A stretch of DNA of 64,000 bases from Alteromonas hispanica (GTDB taxonomy: Bacteria > Pseudomonadota > Gammaproteobacteria > Enterobacterales > Alteromonadaceae). Positions 27,449-38,089 of the stretch are shown in pieces. The position numbers and the translations under genes were made by a program. The stretch covers positions 434,001-498,000 of the forward strand of contig NZ_JAAAWP010000003.1 in NCBI RefSeq assembly GCF_010500915.1, read 5' to 3'. Position 1 is the first letter of the stretch, and each line of letters opens with the position of its first letter. The notes under the pieces were generated by a model that did not search any database, was not told the origin of the DNA, and worked only from the letters and a program-made list of their open reading frames with translations.

Positions 27449-28927
27449 ATGGCTAATTATTTCAATACCCTATCACTACGCCAGCAGTTAGACCAGCTTG
27501 GCCGCTGTCGCTTCATGGCACGCGATGAATTTGCTGACGGTTGTCAGTTTTTAAAAGATAAAAAGATCGTCATCGTAGGGTGCGGCGCACAAGGTCTTAA
27601 CCAAGGCCTGAACATGCGCGATTCTGGGTTAAACGTTGCTTATGCTCTGCGTCAAGCAGCTATCGATGAACAACGCGATTCTTATAAGCGCGCATCGGGC
27701 AATGGTTTTACCGTTGGTACATACCAAGAGTTAATTCCTGATGCTGACCTAGTGTATAACCTTACACCAGACAAGCAACATGCTAGCGTTGTCGAAGCGG
27801 TTATGCCGCTTATGAAAAAAGGTGCAACACTTAGCTACTCTCACGGTTTCAATATTGTTGAAGAGGGTCAGCAGATCCGCAGCGATATTACTGTAGTTAT
27901 GTGTGCTCCAAAGAGCCCTGGCTCTGAAGTACGTGAAGAATATAAGCGTGGCTTTGGTGTACCGACACTAATCGCGGTTCACCCAGAAAACGACCCTGAA
28001 GGTAAAGGTTGGGACACGGCTAAAGCACTTGCGAGTGCAACTGGCGGTGACAGAGCGGGCGTACTCGAGTCTTCATTCGTTGCCGAAGTTAAGTCTGACC
28101 TTATGGGTGAGCAGACAATTTTGTGCGGTATGCAACAAGTTGCAGCTGTGCTGGCCTTTGAAAAAATGGTGGAAGACGGTATTGATGCAGGTTACGCCGG
28201 TGCACTTATTCAGTACGGCCTAGAAGCTATTACTGAAGCACTTAAGATTGGCGGCGTTACCAACATGATGGACCGTTTATCTAATCCAGCGAAACTGAAA
28301 GCCGCTGAGCTTTCCGACCAGCTTACAGATTTACTTCGTCCGCTATTTGAAAAGCATCAGGATGATATCATTAGCGGTGAATTCTCTCGCACTATGATGG
28401 AAGACTGGGCAAACGGCGACGCTAACCTTCTGAAATGGCGTGAAGAAACTGGCGAGACTGCCTTTGAAAATGCGCCAACTTACGAGGGTGAAATTAGCGA
28501 ACAAGAATTCTTTGACCACGGCATTCTTTTAGTTGCCATGATCAAATGCGGCGTAGAGGTTGCCTTCGACGTTATGGTTGAGGCAGGCATTCTTCCTGAA
28601 TCAGCTTATTACGAGTCGCTACACGAAACCCCCCTTATTTCAAATACCATCGCACGTAAGCGTTTGTATGAAATGAACGTGGTTATCTCAGATACTGCAG
28701 AATATGGAAATTACTTGTTTGCGAATGCAGCAATTCCAATTTTGCGTGAAAGCTTTATGCCTACTATCGATACTTCAGTGATAGGTAAAGGTTTGCCAGC
28801 TACCTCTAACCAGGTAGAGAACAAACGCCTTGTTGAAGTAAACGATGCCATCCGCTCACACGGTGTGGAATCAGTAGGAAAAATCTTGCGTGGCTACATG
28901 ACTGACATGAAAGCTATAGTAGTGTAA
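27449..28927 (+). CDS. ilvC: Ketol-acid reductoisomerase, class II (long form)
   Basis: NADPH- and Mg-dependent enzyme of valine and isoleucine synthesis. ATG 27449 gives [14 protein letters not shown], the same start as E. coli IlvC; the upstream frame to 27401 runs through the promoter. Rossmann loop [11 protein letters not shown], followed by YALR as in NADPH-using forms; two tandem C-terminal knotted domains (long class II type), with [11 protein letters not shown] in the first. 492 residues against 491 in E. coli. Ends 51 bases before a strong terminator. Confidence 0.97.
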   Translation: MANYFNTLSLRQQLDQLGRCRFMARDEFADGCQFLKDKKIVIVGCGAQGLNQGLNMRDSGLNVAYALRQAAIDEQRDSYKRASGNGFTVGTYQELIPDADLVYNLTPDKQHASVVEAVMPLMKKGATLSYSHGFNIVEEGQQIRSDITVVMCAPKSPGSEVREEYKRGFGVPTLIAVHPENDPEGKGWDTAKALASATGGDRAGVLESSFVAEVKSDLMGEQTILCGMQQVAAVLAFEKMVEDGIDAGYAGALIQYGLEAITEALKIGGVTNMMDRLSNPAKLKAAELSDQLTDLLRPLFEKHQDDIISGEFSRTMMEDWANGDANLLKWREETGETAFENAPTYEGEISEQEFFDHGILLVAMIKCGVEVAFDVMVEAGILPESAYYESLHETPLISNTIARKRLYEMNVVISDTAEYGNYLFANAAIPILRESFMPTIDTSVIGKGLPATSNQVENKRLVEVNDAIRSHGVESVGKILRGYMTDMKAIVV

Positions 28928-28978
28928 GACAGTAGTTAGGACAGTTTCTGTCGTTAGGTGCTTAAACTAAGCCCTTTT

Positions 28979-29011
28979 GCCCGACCATTTTGGTCGGGCT
29001 TTTTTATTTTT
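28979..29011 (+). terminator. Rho-independent terminator of ilvC
   Basis: GCCCGACCA and TGGTCGGGC form a perfect 9-bp GC-rich stem with a 3-base loop, followed by TTTTTTATTTTT. The T-tract overlaps the stop codon of the convergent exporter gene. The A-side lacks a matching T-run on the minus strand, so it is mainly one-directional. Confidence 0.95.
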
Positions 29012-30257
29012 ACACGCCGTATTTTCTCACTTTTTCAGCAAACCGAACCGCAACATACGCCAAAGCAAAAAATACAGAAAAACCGATACCAATAGGCATG
29101 AGGTTTCCTACTAAAAAGCTATCAATAAACAGTGCAACAGGTACTGAGAAAAGACTGGAAAACGACCCAATAATTGCGGCACCTAAGCCCGCCATTTCGC
29201 CAAGTGGCTGCATAGCCATGGCGTTTAAGTTGCCAAACAGAATACCGACGAAGAAAAAGCCGACAAACATTACAGATACGGTGAGTACTAAAGGCGGTAA
29301 GCCATCAAACGCTAATAATATAGCTAAATAAACAATAGCAAACCCGTTTACCCCTTTGAGTGCAAATCGGCAAAGCTTTCTCATGCCAAATCGCATTACC
29401 ATTTTACCATTAAAATACGACGCTAAACCTATGGAGAAAGCAAGCGTTGCAAAGATATAAGGGAACATATCGCCTACATTGTAGTACACCTGAAATATGG
29501 TTTGAGAGGCACTCAAATACGCCAAAAACGAACCAAAAATGCATCCCATCGCGAATGTGTAGCCCATCACTGCAGGATGAGTAAGAACATACTTAGAAGA
29601 GATAAAAAGCTGCGCCCAAGAGAATACTTTGCGCTTATTTCTAGGTAGCGTTTCTCCTTGACGAGAAAAGAACCAAATACCCGCCATGGTGGCAACAATA
29701 AGAAAGAGTGTAAAAATATGAAACCAAGAAAACAAGTCCATAACCGTTTGCCCGATAATAGGCGCGAGCATTGGCACTAAAATAAATACCATCATGATGA
29801 ACGACATGACCCGCGCCATCGAGTCTCCCACATACAGGTCGCGAATAATTGCCATTGAAGCAATGCGAGGCCCAGATACCCCAAATGCTTGAATGACTCT
29901 TCCCACCAGCATGGTTTCCAATGAATTCGCCGACATACAGACAAAAGTGCCAATTGCAAAAATACATAGCCCTACAAGAATAGTTAGCCTGCGGCCGCGA
30001 CTGTCTGAGAAAGGGCCGAAAAATAATTGCCCAAAGGCCATACCAACAAAGAAGACTGTAACAATAAGGTGGGTATGGTGAGGTTGCTCTACATTTAAAG
30101 ATTCACCAATTTGCAAAAGCGCTGGCAGCATAGCGTCGATACTGAGAGCCACCAGCGATGTCATGGTGGCCATCAGTGCAACAAATTCAACAATACCTAA
30201 AACCGGCTTTTGAACAACTGCCGTATCTTGCGATACGCCATTATTTTCTTGGGGCAT
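29010..30257 (-). CDS. Bcr/CflA family MFS drug-resistance transporter
   Basis: Twelve-helix major facilitator antiporter, 415 residues. SLVALSIDAMLPALLQIGESL in helix 1 and the loop 2-3 motif FFGPFSDSRGRRLTILVG identify the drug:H+ antiporter type; VGRVIQAFGVSGPRIASMAIIRDLY is motif C-like for the Bcr/CflA family. GAGAGA precedes the ATG. Convergent with ilvC. The exported compound cannot be inferred. Confidence 0.88.
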   Translation of the reverse strand: MPQENNGVSQDTAVVQKPVLGIVEFVALMATMTSLVALSIDAMLPALLQIGESLNVEQPHHTHLIVTVFFVGMAFGQLFFGPFSDSRGRRLTILVGLCIFAIGTFVCMSANSLETMLVGRVIQAFGVSGPRIASMAIIRDLYVGDSMARVMSFIMMVFILVPMLAPIIGQTVMDLFSWFHIFTLFLIVATMAGIWFFSRQGETLPRNKRKVFSWAQLFISSKYVLTHPAVMGYTFAMGCIFGSFLAYLSASQTIFQVYYNVGDMFPYIFATLAFSIGLASYFNGKMVMRFGMRKLCRFALKGVNGFAIVYLAILLAFDGLPPLVLTVSVMFVGFFFVGILFGNLNAMAMQPLGEMAGLGAAIIGSFSSLFSVPVALFIDSFLVGNLMPIGIGFSVFFALAYVAVRFAEKVRKYGV

Positions 30258-31160
30258 AATCTCTCTAATATGAATACAGTATCTGACAGTCTTTACTGCT
30301 ATTACTTCTTAGCTTTGCTCTTGCGCTTAACATTGAAAAAGCGAAAGCTCGTCTAACAGTTAAAATAAACAGACACTAAGGGGAATGAAAAAGCACGACT
30401 GGTTCGCGCCTGAAAGCCTGAATCTACGTGAGATAGTATACCGCAATATTGATTAAAAAGCCGCCAGCATTGCTTACACCTATCGCAGTTACTGGCAACT
30501 TAGTCGGTTAGTTATGCTCAAACATTAATATAAACTGAGCTGCTACTAAATACTTTTACTTCGTGAGGTAAGTGTTCAAGAATTCATCCATTTCCTGAAA
30601 GAATTGATGTCTGTTGCGCTGAATTGCATTACATTCCTTTGTTATTAATATGCGATACGTATAGGTCTTTACAACCTAATGTTAACTTCAACAGCCTCAG
30701 AGTAAATACTTATCGCTCTATTCACACTCACTATACGTATTAAATGTGTTACACAGTGCTCGAAAGGCAAAAGGTGACAAAGCGCACCCGTCTTTTTAGT
30801 TTAAGTAACGCAAATTTTTAATGGCTCATCGCGCAATTCAGATGAGAAATATGAATATGGTATGCTGCCACTGGATATGATTTGCAGCGTATTCGTAACA
30901 CAAACGAAGGGAAATCAGGAGCGTCAGCCGTTATAATACTTCGGCAAGTATTCGTAAACTTCCATTTAACGGTAAGTAGGTTTGAATACTTTTATCGAGC
31001 GAGCCCGTATACCCAACCAATGCTTTAAGGATCTTGCATTTACATGCCCTCTATTACTGTAGAAATTAACCTTCTACTGCGATGTTTTTTTATCTGGTCG
31101 ACATGCTGCCGCGTGCACATACGAAACAGTTTTGCCCTCGTGCGTGCTTTTTTTAACGCT
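30258..31160. other. Long gene-poor region upstream of tamA
   Basis: About 790-900 bases, depending on the tamA start, without a convincing gene. A 23-codon frame at 30385-30456 (MKKHDWFAPE...) has AAGGGG one base before its ATG, too close for a good site. The rest is AT-rich with no strong hairpin and T-run. Promoters for the exporter gene (left) and for tamA-tamB (right) must lie here. Confidence 0.4.
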
Positions 31161-32918
31161 ATGCCTAAATTTGCAGCAGCTCTCTCTCTCGCACTGGCGC
31201 TAGGGCATGCTTCAGTAAACGCCCAGAGCGAAATTTCATATTCAATATCTGGCGTTGAAGACAGCAAGGTGAAAGAAAATATTCGAGTTCATCTGAATAA
31301 CTTAGATGTAGAAAAGTCTTTGCTAAGCGACCCTTACTGGCAAGAAGAAGTATCTGAGACCGTAGCCAAAGCGGTACAGCCCTTCGGTTACTACAATAGT
31401 GAAACGGCGATTGCACTTAACGGTGAAAATAGTGTCAAGGTAACGGTATCTCTCAATAAGCCGCTCATCGTCAACAAAGTTACCCGAGAGATTATCGGCG
31501 AAGGGCGCACAGACAATAACTTTCGTTCACGCTTTAACGCCTTTAAGCTTAAACAGGGAGATGTTCTAAATCAGCCCGTTTATGAGGCATTTAAATCATC
31601 AATGTTTAACTACGCGCTATCTCATGGCTATTTTGACTTTTTCTGGCAGGCCACGCGCCTCGATTTAGTAAGAGAAGAAAAACAGGCGAACATTCTGCTA
31701 ATTGCACAAAGCGGCCCACAGTACCACTTTGGCGATGTAAAAATAGTGGGGGACGACAAAGCGAAGGCCATTATAAAACGCCTGATGCCATTTAAACCTG
31801 GCGAACCATACTCATCATCAACTCTTAGTGATTTCAATCGCAGTTTGAACCAGTCAGGGTATTTTAGCCGTGTTATTGCGCGGCCTGTTGTAAGCGATGC
31901 AGATGGCCTACGAGTTCCAATTGAAGTGTCTCTTCTGCATCGTCCGTCAGACTCATTCAATGTGGCACTAGGCGCCGCTACAGATACAGGACCAAGAATT
32001 AGTCTTGGCTGGGAGCGCCCTTGGGTTAATAGACTTGGCCACTCAATGAACGCTGATATTTTTGTCTCAAAGCCCGAACAATCAGTATCTGCAGATTACC
32101 GCATACCGATGAAGAATATCACTCGCGACTATGTGAGTTTTGAGACCGGTTATCAATTTATAGAATTCAGCAATACGTCATTCGAAAGTGAAACCCTTTC
32201 TTTATCTGCACATCGCTATTGGCAAGACGATGGCTCTCCTTGGCAGCAAGATGGATCGATTACTTATTTGCGAGAAACGTACGACCAGGGCTCGCTGAAT
32301 ACCAATACTACATCCCTTGTTCTGCCAGGATACTCTGTAACCTATCGCAACAAAGACGGTGAACTCGACTTTAACAATGGCGTCTATTTTCAAGTACTTG
32401 GGCAAGTAGGTAGAGAAAATGCAGGATCAGACATAAATTTTGCCAAAGCCGTAGTTGAGGGCATGTTGATTACTACATTCAACAATGTTCACCGATTTAC
32501 TTTTCGCGGAGAATTGGGCGCCATCAGAGCCAATAGATTTGCAGATGTGCCCACGTCACTTAGATTTTATGCTGGTGGCGATCAAAGCGTAAGAGGCTTT
32601 GACTTTAGGGACATTTCACCGAAGGCCGAGGTAATCAACCCAGAAACGGGCGAACTTAAAACTGAATCTATTGGCGGTAAATATTTATTCACCTCGAGTG
32701 TTGAATATGCTTACCGTATTGCTGATAAATGGCGTATAGCTGCATTTGTCGACGCTGGAACCGCCTCAAATACTACTGATGCTCAGCTTACTTATAGTGT
32801 AGGTCCGGGTGTGCATTGGCTTTCGCCCATTGGCCCAGTAAGAGTGTATATTGCCCGCGGTTTTGCACCAGATGAAAACCAGTGGGGCTTCCATCTTTTA
32901 ATAGGGCCTGAAATATGA
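31161..32918 (+). CDS. tamA: TamA, Omp85-family outer membrane assembly protein
   Basis: Outer-membrane subunit of the translocation and assembly module. N-terminal POTRA repeats (about residues 25-260 from this start; the turn YHFGDVKIVGD is typical) are followed by a 16-strand barrel with the conserved loop motif DQSVRGFDFRD and a C-terminal GFHLLIGPEI strand. ATG 31161 gives a clean signal peptide MPKFAAALSLALALGHASVNAQ but has no ribosome site; the frame is open to an ATG at 31044 behind AAGGA at long spacing, which would bury the signal peptide 39 residues in. The start is therefore uncertain. TamB follows with a 4-base overlap. Confidence 0.92.
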   Translation: MPKFAAALSLALALGHASVNAQSEISYSISGVEDSKVKENIRVHLNNLDVEKSLLSDPYWQEEVSETVAKAVQPFGYYNSETAIALNGENSVKVTVSLNKPLIVNKVTREIIGEGRTDNNFRSRFNAFKLKQGDVLNQPVYEAFKSSMFNYALSHGYFDFFWQATRLDLVREEKQANILLIAQSGPQYHFGDVKIVGDDKAKAIIKRLMPFKPGEPYSSSTLSDFNRSLNQSGYFSRVIARPVVSDADGLRVPIEVSLLHRPSDSFNVALGAATDTGPRISLGWERPWVNRLGHSMNADIFVSKPEQSVSADYRIPMKNITRDYVSFETGYQFIEFSNTSFESETLSLSAHRYWQDDGSPWQQDGSITYLRETYDQGSLNTNTTSLVLPGYSVTYRNKDGELDFNNGVYFQVLGQVGRENAGSDINFAKAVVEGMLITTFNNVHRFTFRGELGAIRANRFADVPTSLRFYAGGDQSVRGFDFRDISPKAEVINPETGELKTESIGGKYLFTSSVEYAYRIADKWRIAAFVDAGTASNTTDAQLTYSVGPGVHWLSPIGPVRVYIARGFAPDENQWGFHLLIGPEI

Positions 32919-35900
32919 AGATGAAAAAGCGCACGCTATCAGCAATTCTGCTTTCTCCCGTTTTCTTTGTGGTCATCGTATATGCACTGCTAATCAGTCC
33001 TTTAGGCGGGCATGTAGTTAAGTTAATAGCAAACACCTTTGTAGCAAATTTATCGATAAAACAAATTGAAGGCGGGTTCGCTGGGCCGCTAACCATTACT
33101 CAAGTAAACTGGGAAAACCCTCAGTGGCGTGTTGAAGTAGGCAGAGTCTATGCCGACGTAACATGGCGATGTGCCTTTGAGCCTAGAGTGTGCATAAACA
33201 ACTTAGAGGTAGAAAATGCGACGGTAACGCAACTCAAAGCCGCCGCTGATGAAGGTACAGAAGAACAAAGCGAAACCTTTGCACTTCCCATCCCCGTGGA
33301 TGTTGCTCAGCTTTCATTACAAAACATTGAAGTTGAAACACTTAGCGCCCAAGTATCGGTAGACACCTTGCTGTTAGAGGATTTTTCTGGCGCCACTCGC
33401 ATAAAATTTGACACTTTAGAGGTAAATGGCGTTGCTATAGCGCTCAATGAAGCTAAAGACACTAGCGAAGCTACGGGCACAACCGCTAAAAATAGAAGTG
33501 ATAATGATTCAAAAACCGTAGAGCAAAATAGCTCGACATTAGATGCTCAAATTCCCACCTCATATTCACTCAATTATACAGTGCCTGAACTACCGATAAT
33601 CGTCACCCCCATACCTGTAGAATTTGGCGCAGTGCGTATTAATGCGCTGCGCTTTAGCCAAGGCGATATTGAGCAACGTTTACTCGCGCTATCCCTTACT
33701 GATACCACGTTTCAGCATTCAGCGCTACGCATTGAGTCTTTAGATGTTAAGCATGAAAAAGGGCAGGTCTCGGGCTTTATTGATGCAGATTTAAAAGGCA
33801 ATTACCCACTCGATATCGATTTAACCGGCTACGCATTGATAGACAGCCAGCGCCAAAATATAGAGCTGAACGCTACAGGGGCTTTGGATAATATTGATCT
33901 CTCTATTAATGCCAGTGGAATAATCACCGCCAGCACACGCTTAACGACAAACTTACTGTCTGAGTCTCTACCTATTAATTTTGACGCCAATTGGCAAAAA
34001 CAGTCAATTCCCACCCTAGAGGGCGCAACACTGGACGCAGGCCAAATTTCCGTAAATGGAACCATGGGCGATTACAAAGTGCTGGGCAGCGGCTCTGCGA
34101 ACTTACCCGACATTGGGGAGATTCCGGTCGCTTTAGATGTAGTGTTAAAAAAGAACAACATCTACGTCAACGAGGCGGATATTTCTGCGTTAGAGGGCAG
34201 CATAAAAAATACAGGTACGCTGTATTTGAACGACACCGTTGCCTGGCAGGGTAAAACCACCTTAACAAACGTTTCTGCTCAGCAGTTTAACGAATATGCG
34301 CCAACCGAGCTGCGAGGGAGTATCGAGAGTATCTTACAATATTCTGAGCGCGGAGGCTTACACGTTAGTTTGCGCGATATTGACATTGCCGGAAAGCTTC
34401 AAGATGAGCCGTTGCGCTTAGTTGGTGAAGCAGTATATGCGGGACCAAGTGACTTGCTCGTTACCAATGTGAATATCGAACAAAGCGAAAACCGAATAAA
34501 AGCGGTTGCTCAAGTGCTTAATAAACGGCATTTAAATGCAAATATCGATATAGACATAGCGTCGATTAACGCTTTGTATACTGAGGCATCTGGCGCCATA
34601 AAGGGCAATATTCAAGCCAGTGGTCCTTGGCAAAATCCATCTACAACCAGCACACTTAACCTCTCAAATGTAAGCGTATCTCCAAACTTAAACAAGCAGG
34701 CCGCAGAACAAGGCCCGTTAAACGGCGACGTGTCGATAACCGGCACCTATGAAAGCCATAACGCTGATATAGACCTCACTCTTCCAGAGCATGCCGTTAA
34801 GGTTGCCCTGTCGGGAGCATGGAAAAACAATTTATGGAAAGGCAGTATCTCTGAGACACAGCTAAGTATTGCAAATATGCGCTGGCTACTTTCATCGCCA
34901 TTCAACCTTGAAGTGGGCACTGCGCCGCTCACGGCTAAGATAAGCAGTCACTGTTGGTCGTCAAGAGCCGAGGGTGAACTATGTATAGACAACGTGAATT
35001 ATCAGGAAAATAAAGCAACCTGGGATATTAAAGCCTCGTCACTGCCTGTTGGCTTATGGGCAAACGAGCTTGCCCCTAGTGTAGTGTCAAAAGCATCAAG
35101 CGCGTCGCTCACTGTTAAGTCGAAAGGAAGTTACTCAAAGGCTGACCCTATAGACGCTACATTTACTGCTTCACTAAGCTCTGCACAGTGGCAATTAGGC
35201 GAAACACGTCCAATAGCGCTAACGATTAATTCTGTTGAAACCTCAGGGAATATTAAGCAAGGCAAATTAACGTCTACCTCTTTAATAGTGAGCGAAGATA
35301 TCGGAGACGCTACGCTGAAACTTGATACTCGCCCTTTCGACGATAGAAAGCCCCTCGAAGGCACGTTGAGCATGGAAGGAATTGACGTATCGCCATTTAA
35401 ACCAATATCGCCAGCCATTCGCACCTTAACGGGGTTATTAAACGGAGAGATAGCGCTAAAAGGTTATCTTGACGACCCACAGCTTAACGGTGAGTTAAAT
35501 ATTAAAAACGGAGCCATTGACATTCAAGACACTCCGGTTTCTCTTTCAGACTGGAGCCAATCTATTGTGTTAAACGGTCAGGTTGCCAAATTAGACGGTA
35601 CTTTCACACTAGGCGGAGGTGACGGAGCATTAACCGGCGAACTGGATTGGTCTGCCAATCCTAGTGCAAAGTTTAGTCTCAAGGGAGATGGCTTTGAGAT
35701 TCGCCAGCCGAATACGCGTTTAAAAGTGTCACCGAATTTAGACGTTGTTGCTACAAAAGAAAAAATAGATATCTCCGGCGACGTAAATATTCCATGGGCA
35801 AGAATTGAAATAGCGTCGCTGCCAGACAGCGCCGTATCGCCATCAAAAGATGTGCACTTACGCGGCGAGCCTCGCAAAGAAGAGCCCCTGGACATCGTCC

Positions 35901-36709
35901 ATGCATCAGTAATGGTGCATATAGACCAAGCCAAAACCGAAGAGGTGAAAGTTGAGGCCTTTGGGCTAACGGCTAGTCTGTATGGTGGGATCCGTATTAA
36001 TACGCAACCCGCACTCGTGGGCTATGGTGATTTGCAGATTTTAAACGGTCGTTATGTAGCATACGGGCAAAACTTGATTATTCAAACGGGTGAAATACAG
36101 TTTAACGGCCCTATTGGTCAACCTTCATTACTGGTAGAGGCAATACGTAATCCTGCGAAGACCGATGATGATGTAATAGCCGGTATACGTATAGACGGTT
36201 CAGCAGACTCACCAAGTATTAATCTCTTTTCCGAGCCCGCGATGGATCAGCAAGGCGTGCTTTCCTATTTATTGACCGGGTCTGGGCCAAACTCAGGGGC
36301 ATCCGATCCGAATTATGCCTCGCTACTACTAGGTTTTGGCCTTTCTAATACTAAAACCCTTACCGGCCAAGTGGGGAGTGCTCTGGGCATCGACGACTTC
36401 AGTCTAAGTACTAATGAAGATATGCTGTCACTCACAGGCCAAATAAACGACCGCTTGTCTGTGGAATACAACGTGGATGTGGGTCTAGGGAATAATGACG
36501 TGAATAGCACATTACGCCGCCGACAGCTGCCGCCAGACCTAGCGTTAAAGTACCAACTGTTACCTAACCTTTATTTGGAAGCAATTCAAACTACGTTAGA
36601 GGACCAGTCTGAATTTGCGCTCGACCTCTACTATGAGTTTTTCTTAGGCGAAAACCGCAGGCGCTCTGAGAGCGATGACGAACAAAGCGATAAAGAAAAT
36701 AACGACTAA
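32915..36709 (+). CDS. tamB: TamB, inner-membrane partner of TamA
   Basis: 1264-residue AsmA-like bridging protein linking the inner membrane to TamA and implicated in outer-membrane protein assembly and lipid transport. One N-terminal anchor (about 7-28), then a very long run of beta repeats forming a groove, and the conserved C-terminal DUF490 domain (about 930-1240, with QILNGRYVAYGQNLIIQTGEI, GPIGQPSLLVEAIRNP and LALKYQLLPNLYLEA). It ends in an acidic, flexible tail. ATG overlaps the tamA stop (ATGA), so the two are coupled. Confidence 0.95.
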   Translation: MKMKKRTLSAILLSPVFFVVIVYALLISPLGGHVVKLIANTFVANLSIKQIEGGFAGPLTITQVNWENPQWRVEVGRVYADVTWRCAFEPRVCINNLEVENATVTQLKAAADEGTEEQSETFALPIPVDVAQLSLQNIEVETLSAQVSVDTLLLEDFSGATRIKFDTLEVNGVAIALNEAKDTSEATGTTAKNRSDNDSKTVEQNSSTLDAQIPTSYSLNYTVPELPIIVTPIPVEFGAVRINALRFSQGDIEQRLLALSLTDTTFQHSALRIESLDVKHEKGQVSGFIDADLKGNYPLDIDLTGYALIDSQRQNIELNATGALDNIDLSINASGIITASTRLTTNLLSESLPINFDANWQKQSIPTLEGATLDAGQISVNGTMGDYKVLGSGSANLPDIGEIPVALDVVLKKNNIYVNEADISALEGSIKNTGTLYLNDTVAWQGKTTLTNVSAQQFNEYAPTELRGSIESILQYSERGGLHVSLRDIDIAGKLQDEPLRLVGEAVYAGPSDLLVTNVNIEQSENRIKAVAQVLNKRHLNANIDIDIASINALYTEASGAIKGNIQASGPWQNPSTTSTLNLSNVSVSPNLNKQAAEQGPLNGDVSITGTYESHNADIDLTLPEHAVKVALSGAWKNNLWKGSISETQLSIANMRWLLSSPFNLEVGTAPLTAKISSHCWSSRAEGELCIDNVNYQENKATWDIKASSLPVGLWANELAPSVVSKASSASLTVKSKGSYSKADPIDATFTASLSSAQWQLGETRPIALTINSVETSGNIKQGKLTSTSLIVSEDIGDATLKLDTRPFDDRKPLEGTLSMEGIDVSPFKPISPAIRTLTGLLNGEIALKGYLDDPQLNGELNIKNGAIDIQDTPVSLSDWSQSIVLNGQVAKLDGTFTLGGGDGALTGELDWSANPSAKFSLKGDGFEIRQPNTRLKVSPNLDVVATKEKIDISGDVNIPWARIEIASLPDSAVSPSKDVHLRGEPRKEEPLDIVHASVMVHIDQAKTEEVKVEAFGLTASLYGGIRINTQPALVGYGDLQILNGRYVAYGQNLIIQTGEIQFNGPIGQPSLLVEAIRNPAKTDDDVIAGIRIDGSADSPSINLFSEPAMDQQGVLSYLLTGSGPNSGASDPNYASLLLGFGLSNTKTLTGQVGSALGIDDFSLSTNEDMLSLTGQINDRLSVEYNVDVGLGNNDVNSTLRRRQLPPDLALKYQLLPNLYLEAIQTTLEDQSEFALDLYYEFFLGENRRRSESDDEQSDKENND

Positions 36710-36726
36710 AGAAACAAGAGTGCGCC

Positions 36727-37347
36727 CTAAACTGTGCGCTGCTCTGCCATCTCTTCTAGCGCTTTGAGTTGTTTTTCAAAGCGCTGTTGACGCTTGTGTG
36801 CCCAAATACCCCATACAATAAGAATGAGTGTTGCGATGGGAAAACTGATGGCGATTTTTTCCCATTTTTCGGGGCTTAATTCTCCAAAAAAGTATCGCTC
36901 TAATGCAAACGCAGGCAGCACAAAAAGCGCGGGCCATGCAGAGTGCTTGGTGATGAACGCAATGCGTATATTATTTTTTATCTGGCGCGTGTATTGATGT
37001 AAATGATCAAGAGTTTGTGAGTCTTTGGCAAAAGCCGCCACTCGTCGCAGCCACAATTGATAAATTAAAAACGGAATGGCCGTTGCCACCATAAAAATAC
37101 ATAACCCTTTTGCGGTAAAAGATAGCTCTCCCCAGTAAATAGATAAAAAATAGAGAGAAGGCAGAAGCGCTAAAGAATCTATAACCATATAAATACGCTG
37201 TTTTATTCGCTCGCTGTTAAAGCTTTTTTTTACTTCAGATAGGTCGATATCGTTAACTGGCTGATTCTGCCATAGCATAGTCAAATCAGTGTCACCACCT
37301 TTTACTCGATTAGCTTTTACTCGATCTTTATTATCATCGTTATGCAT
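36727..37347 (-). CDS. Four-helix membrane protein encoded with an ECF sigma factor (putative anti-sigma)
   Basis: 206 residues: a cytoplasmic N-terminal segment (1-50) with DLTMLWQNQPVNDIDLSEVKK, then probable helices at about 52-72, 80-100, 135-152 and 165-185, and a charged C-terminal helix. I do not recognise a named family and see no ZAS zinc motif. The ATG lies inside the sigma gene end (8-base overlap) behind AGGAGGAACCCA, so the two are translated together. That arrangement is usual for sigma/anti-sigma pairs, hence the suggestion; it is inference. Confidence 0.65.
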   Translation of the reverse strand: MHNDDNKDRVKANRVKGGDTDLTMLWQNQPVNDIDLSEVKKSFNSERIKQRIYMVIDSLALLPSLYFLSIYWGELSFTAKGLCIFMVATAIPFLIYQLWLRRVAAFAKDSQTLDHLHQYTRQIKNNIRIAFITKHSAWPALFVLPAFALERYFFGELSPEKWEKIAISFPIATLILIVWGIWAHKRQQRFEKQLKALEEMAEQRTV

Positions 37348-37846
37348 TGGGTTCCTCCTGCAGCACTTTTTGCTTTGCCCGTTTCAAAATAACACCCACA
37401 TGATTTTTTGATATACCGCATACCTCGGCAATTTCGTCATAGCTTAATCCTTCTAACGACAGGGTAAGCACTTGTCTTGGCTGCAGGGGAAGTGCACGAA
37501 CGGCTTGCAGCAAACGTGCTAGCGATTGCTGCTGGCTAGAAACGACTTCTGGAGAATACTGTGGACTTTGGTAACCATCAGAGCCCAACGTATCACTTTC
37601 ATATCGGTGAGTATCAACACGTTTTACTTGGCTTGCTACGTGGGTTACCGCGCGATTGTGCGCAATTTTCAGAATATAGGTTTTTATACTACTATCGCCC
37701 TTGAACCGAGACAGTCCCTGCCACACAGCAATAGCAATCTCTTGCAAAAGCTCTTGCTGCATAGCGTCGTTAGCTTCGTAGCTATTTGCAACGCGGCTTA
37801 ACAATGCTCCGTATTGTGTAAAAACGTCTTCAAATCCTTGGCCCAA
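37340..37846 (-). CDS. ECF-type RNA polymerase sigma factor
   Basis: 168-residue extracytoplasmic-function sigma factor. Region 2 is at about 8-75 (LLQEIAIAVWQGLSRFKGDSSIKTYILKIAHNRAV) and region 4 at about 112-162 (LPLQPRQVLTLSLEGLSYDEIAEVCGISKNHVGVILKRAKQKV); region 3 is absent. The only start in the frame after the upstream stop is TTG at 37846, with AAAGGG eight bases before it. Overlaps the membrane protein gene downstream and is divergent from a small coiled-coil membrane gene. Group and signal unknown. Confidence 0.9.
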   Translation of the reverse strand: MGQGFEDVFTQYGALLSRVANSYEANDAMQQELLQEIAIAVWQGLSRFKGDSSIKTYILKIAHNRAVTHVASQVKRVDTHRYESDTLGSDGYQSPQYSPEVVSSQQQSLARLLQAVRALPLQPRQVLTLSLEGLSYDEIAEVCGISKNHVGVILKRAKQKVLQEEPNA

Positions 37847-38089
37847 GCGGGTTGCCCTTTCTAAAAGTTTTTATGTTTAGCAGGTACGTAAGTACCCTAA
37901 TCATTACTGTAGCGAGTTGACCACTACAAAAATGCAGCAAAAAGCTCAACACACCCAGTTACAGTCTGCACCCATTTATTTTTATTACACGTTTTTAAAT
38001 CTTTTTTGTAATTTATTCTGAAAAGCCGTGACTAGTAACAACGAATGCCTTGAACCAACACATAAATTACCCTAGTGAAGGAGAGTTCT

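Noticed and set aside
30385-30456. 23-codon frame MKKHDWFAPE... with AAGGGG just before its ATG
   Set aside because: The purine site is one base from the ATG, too close for initiation, and nothing else supports it as a gene.
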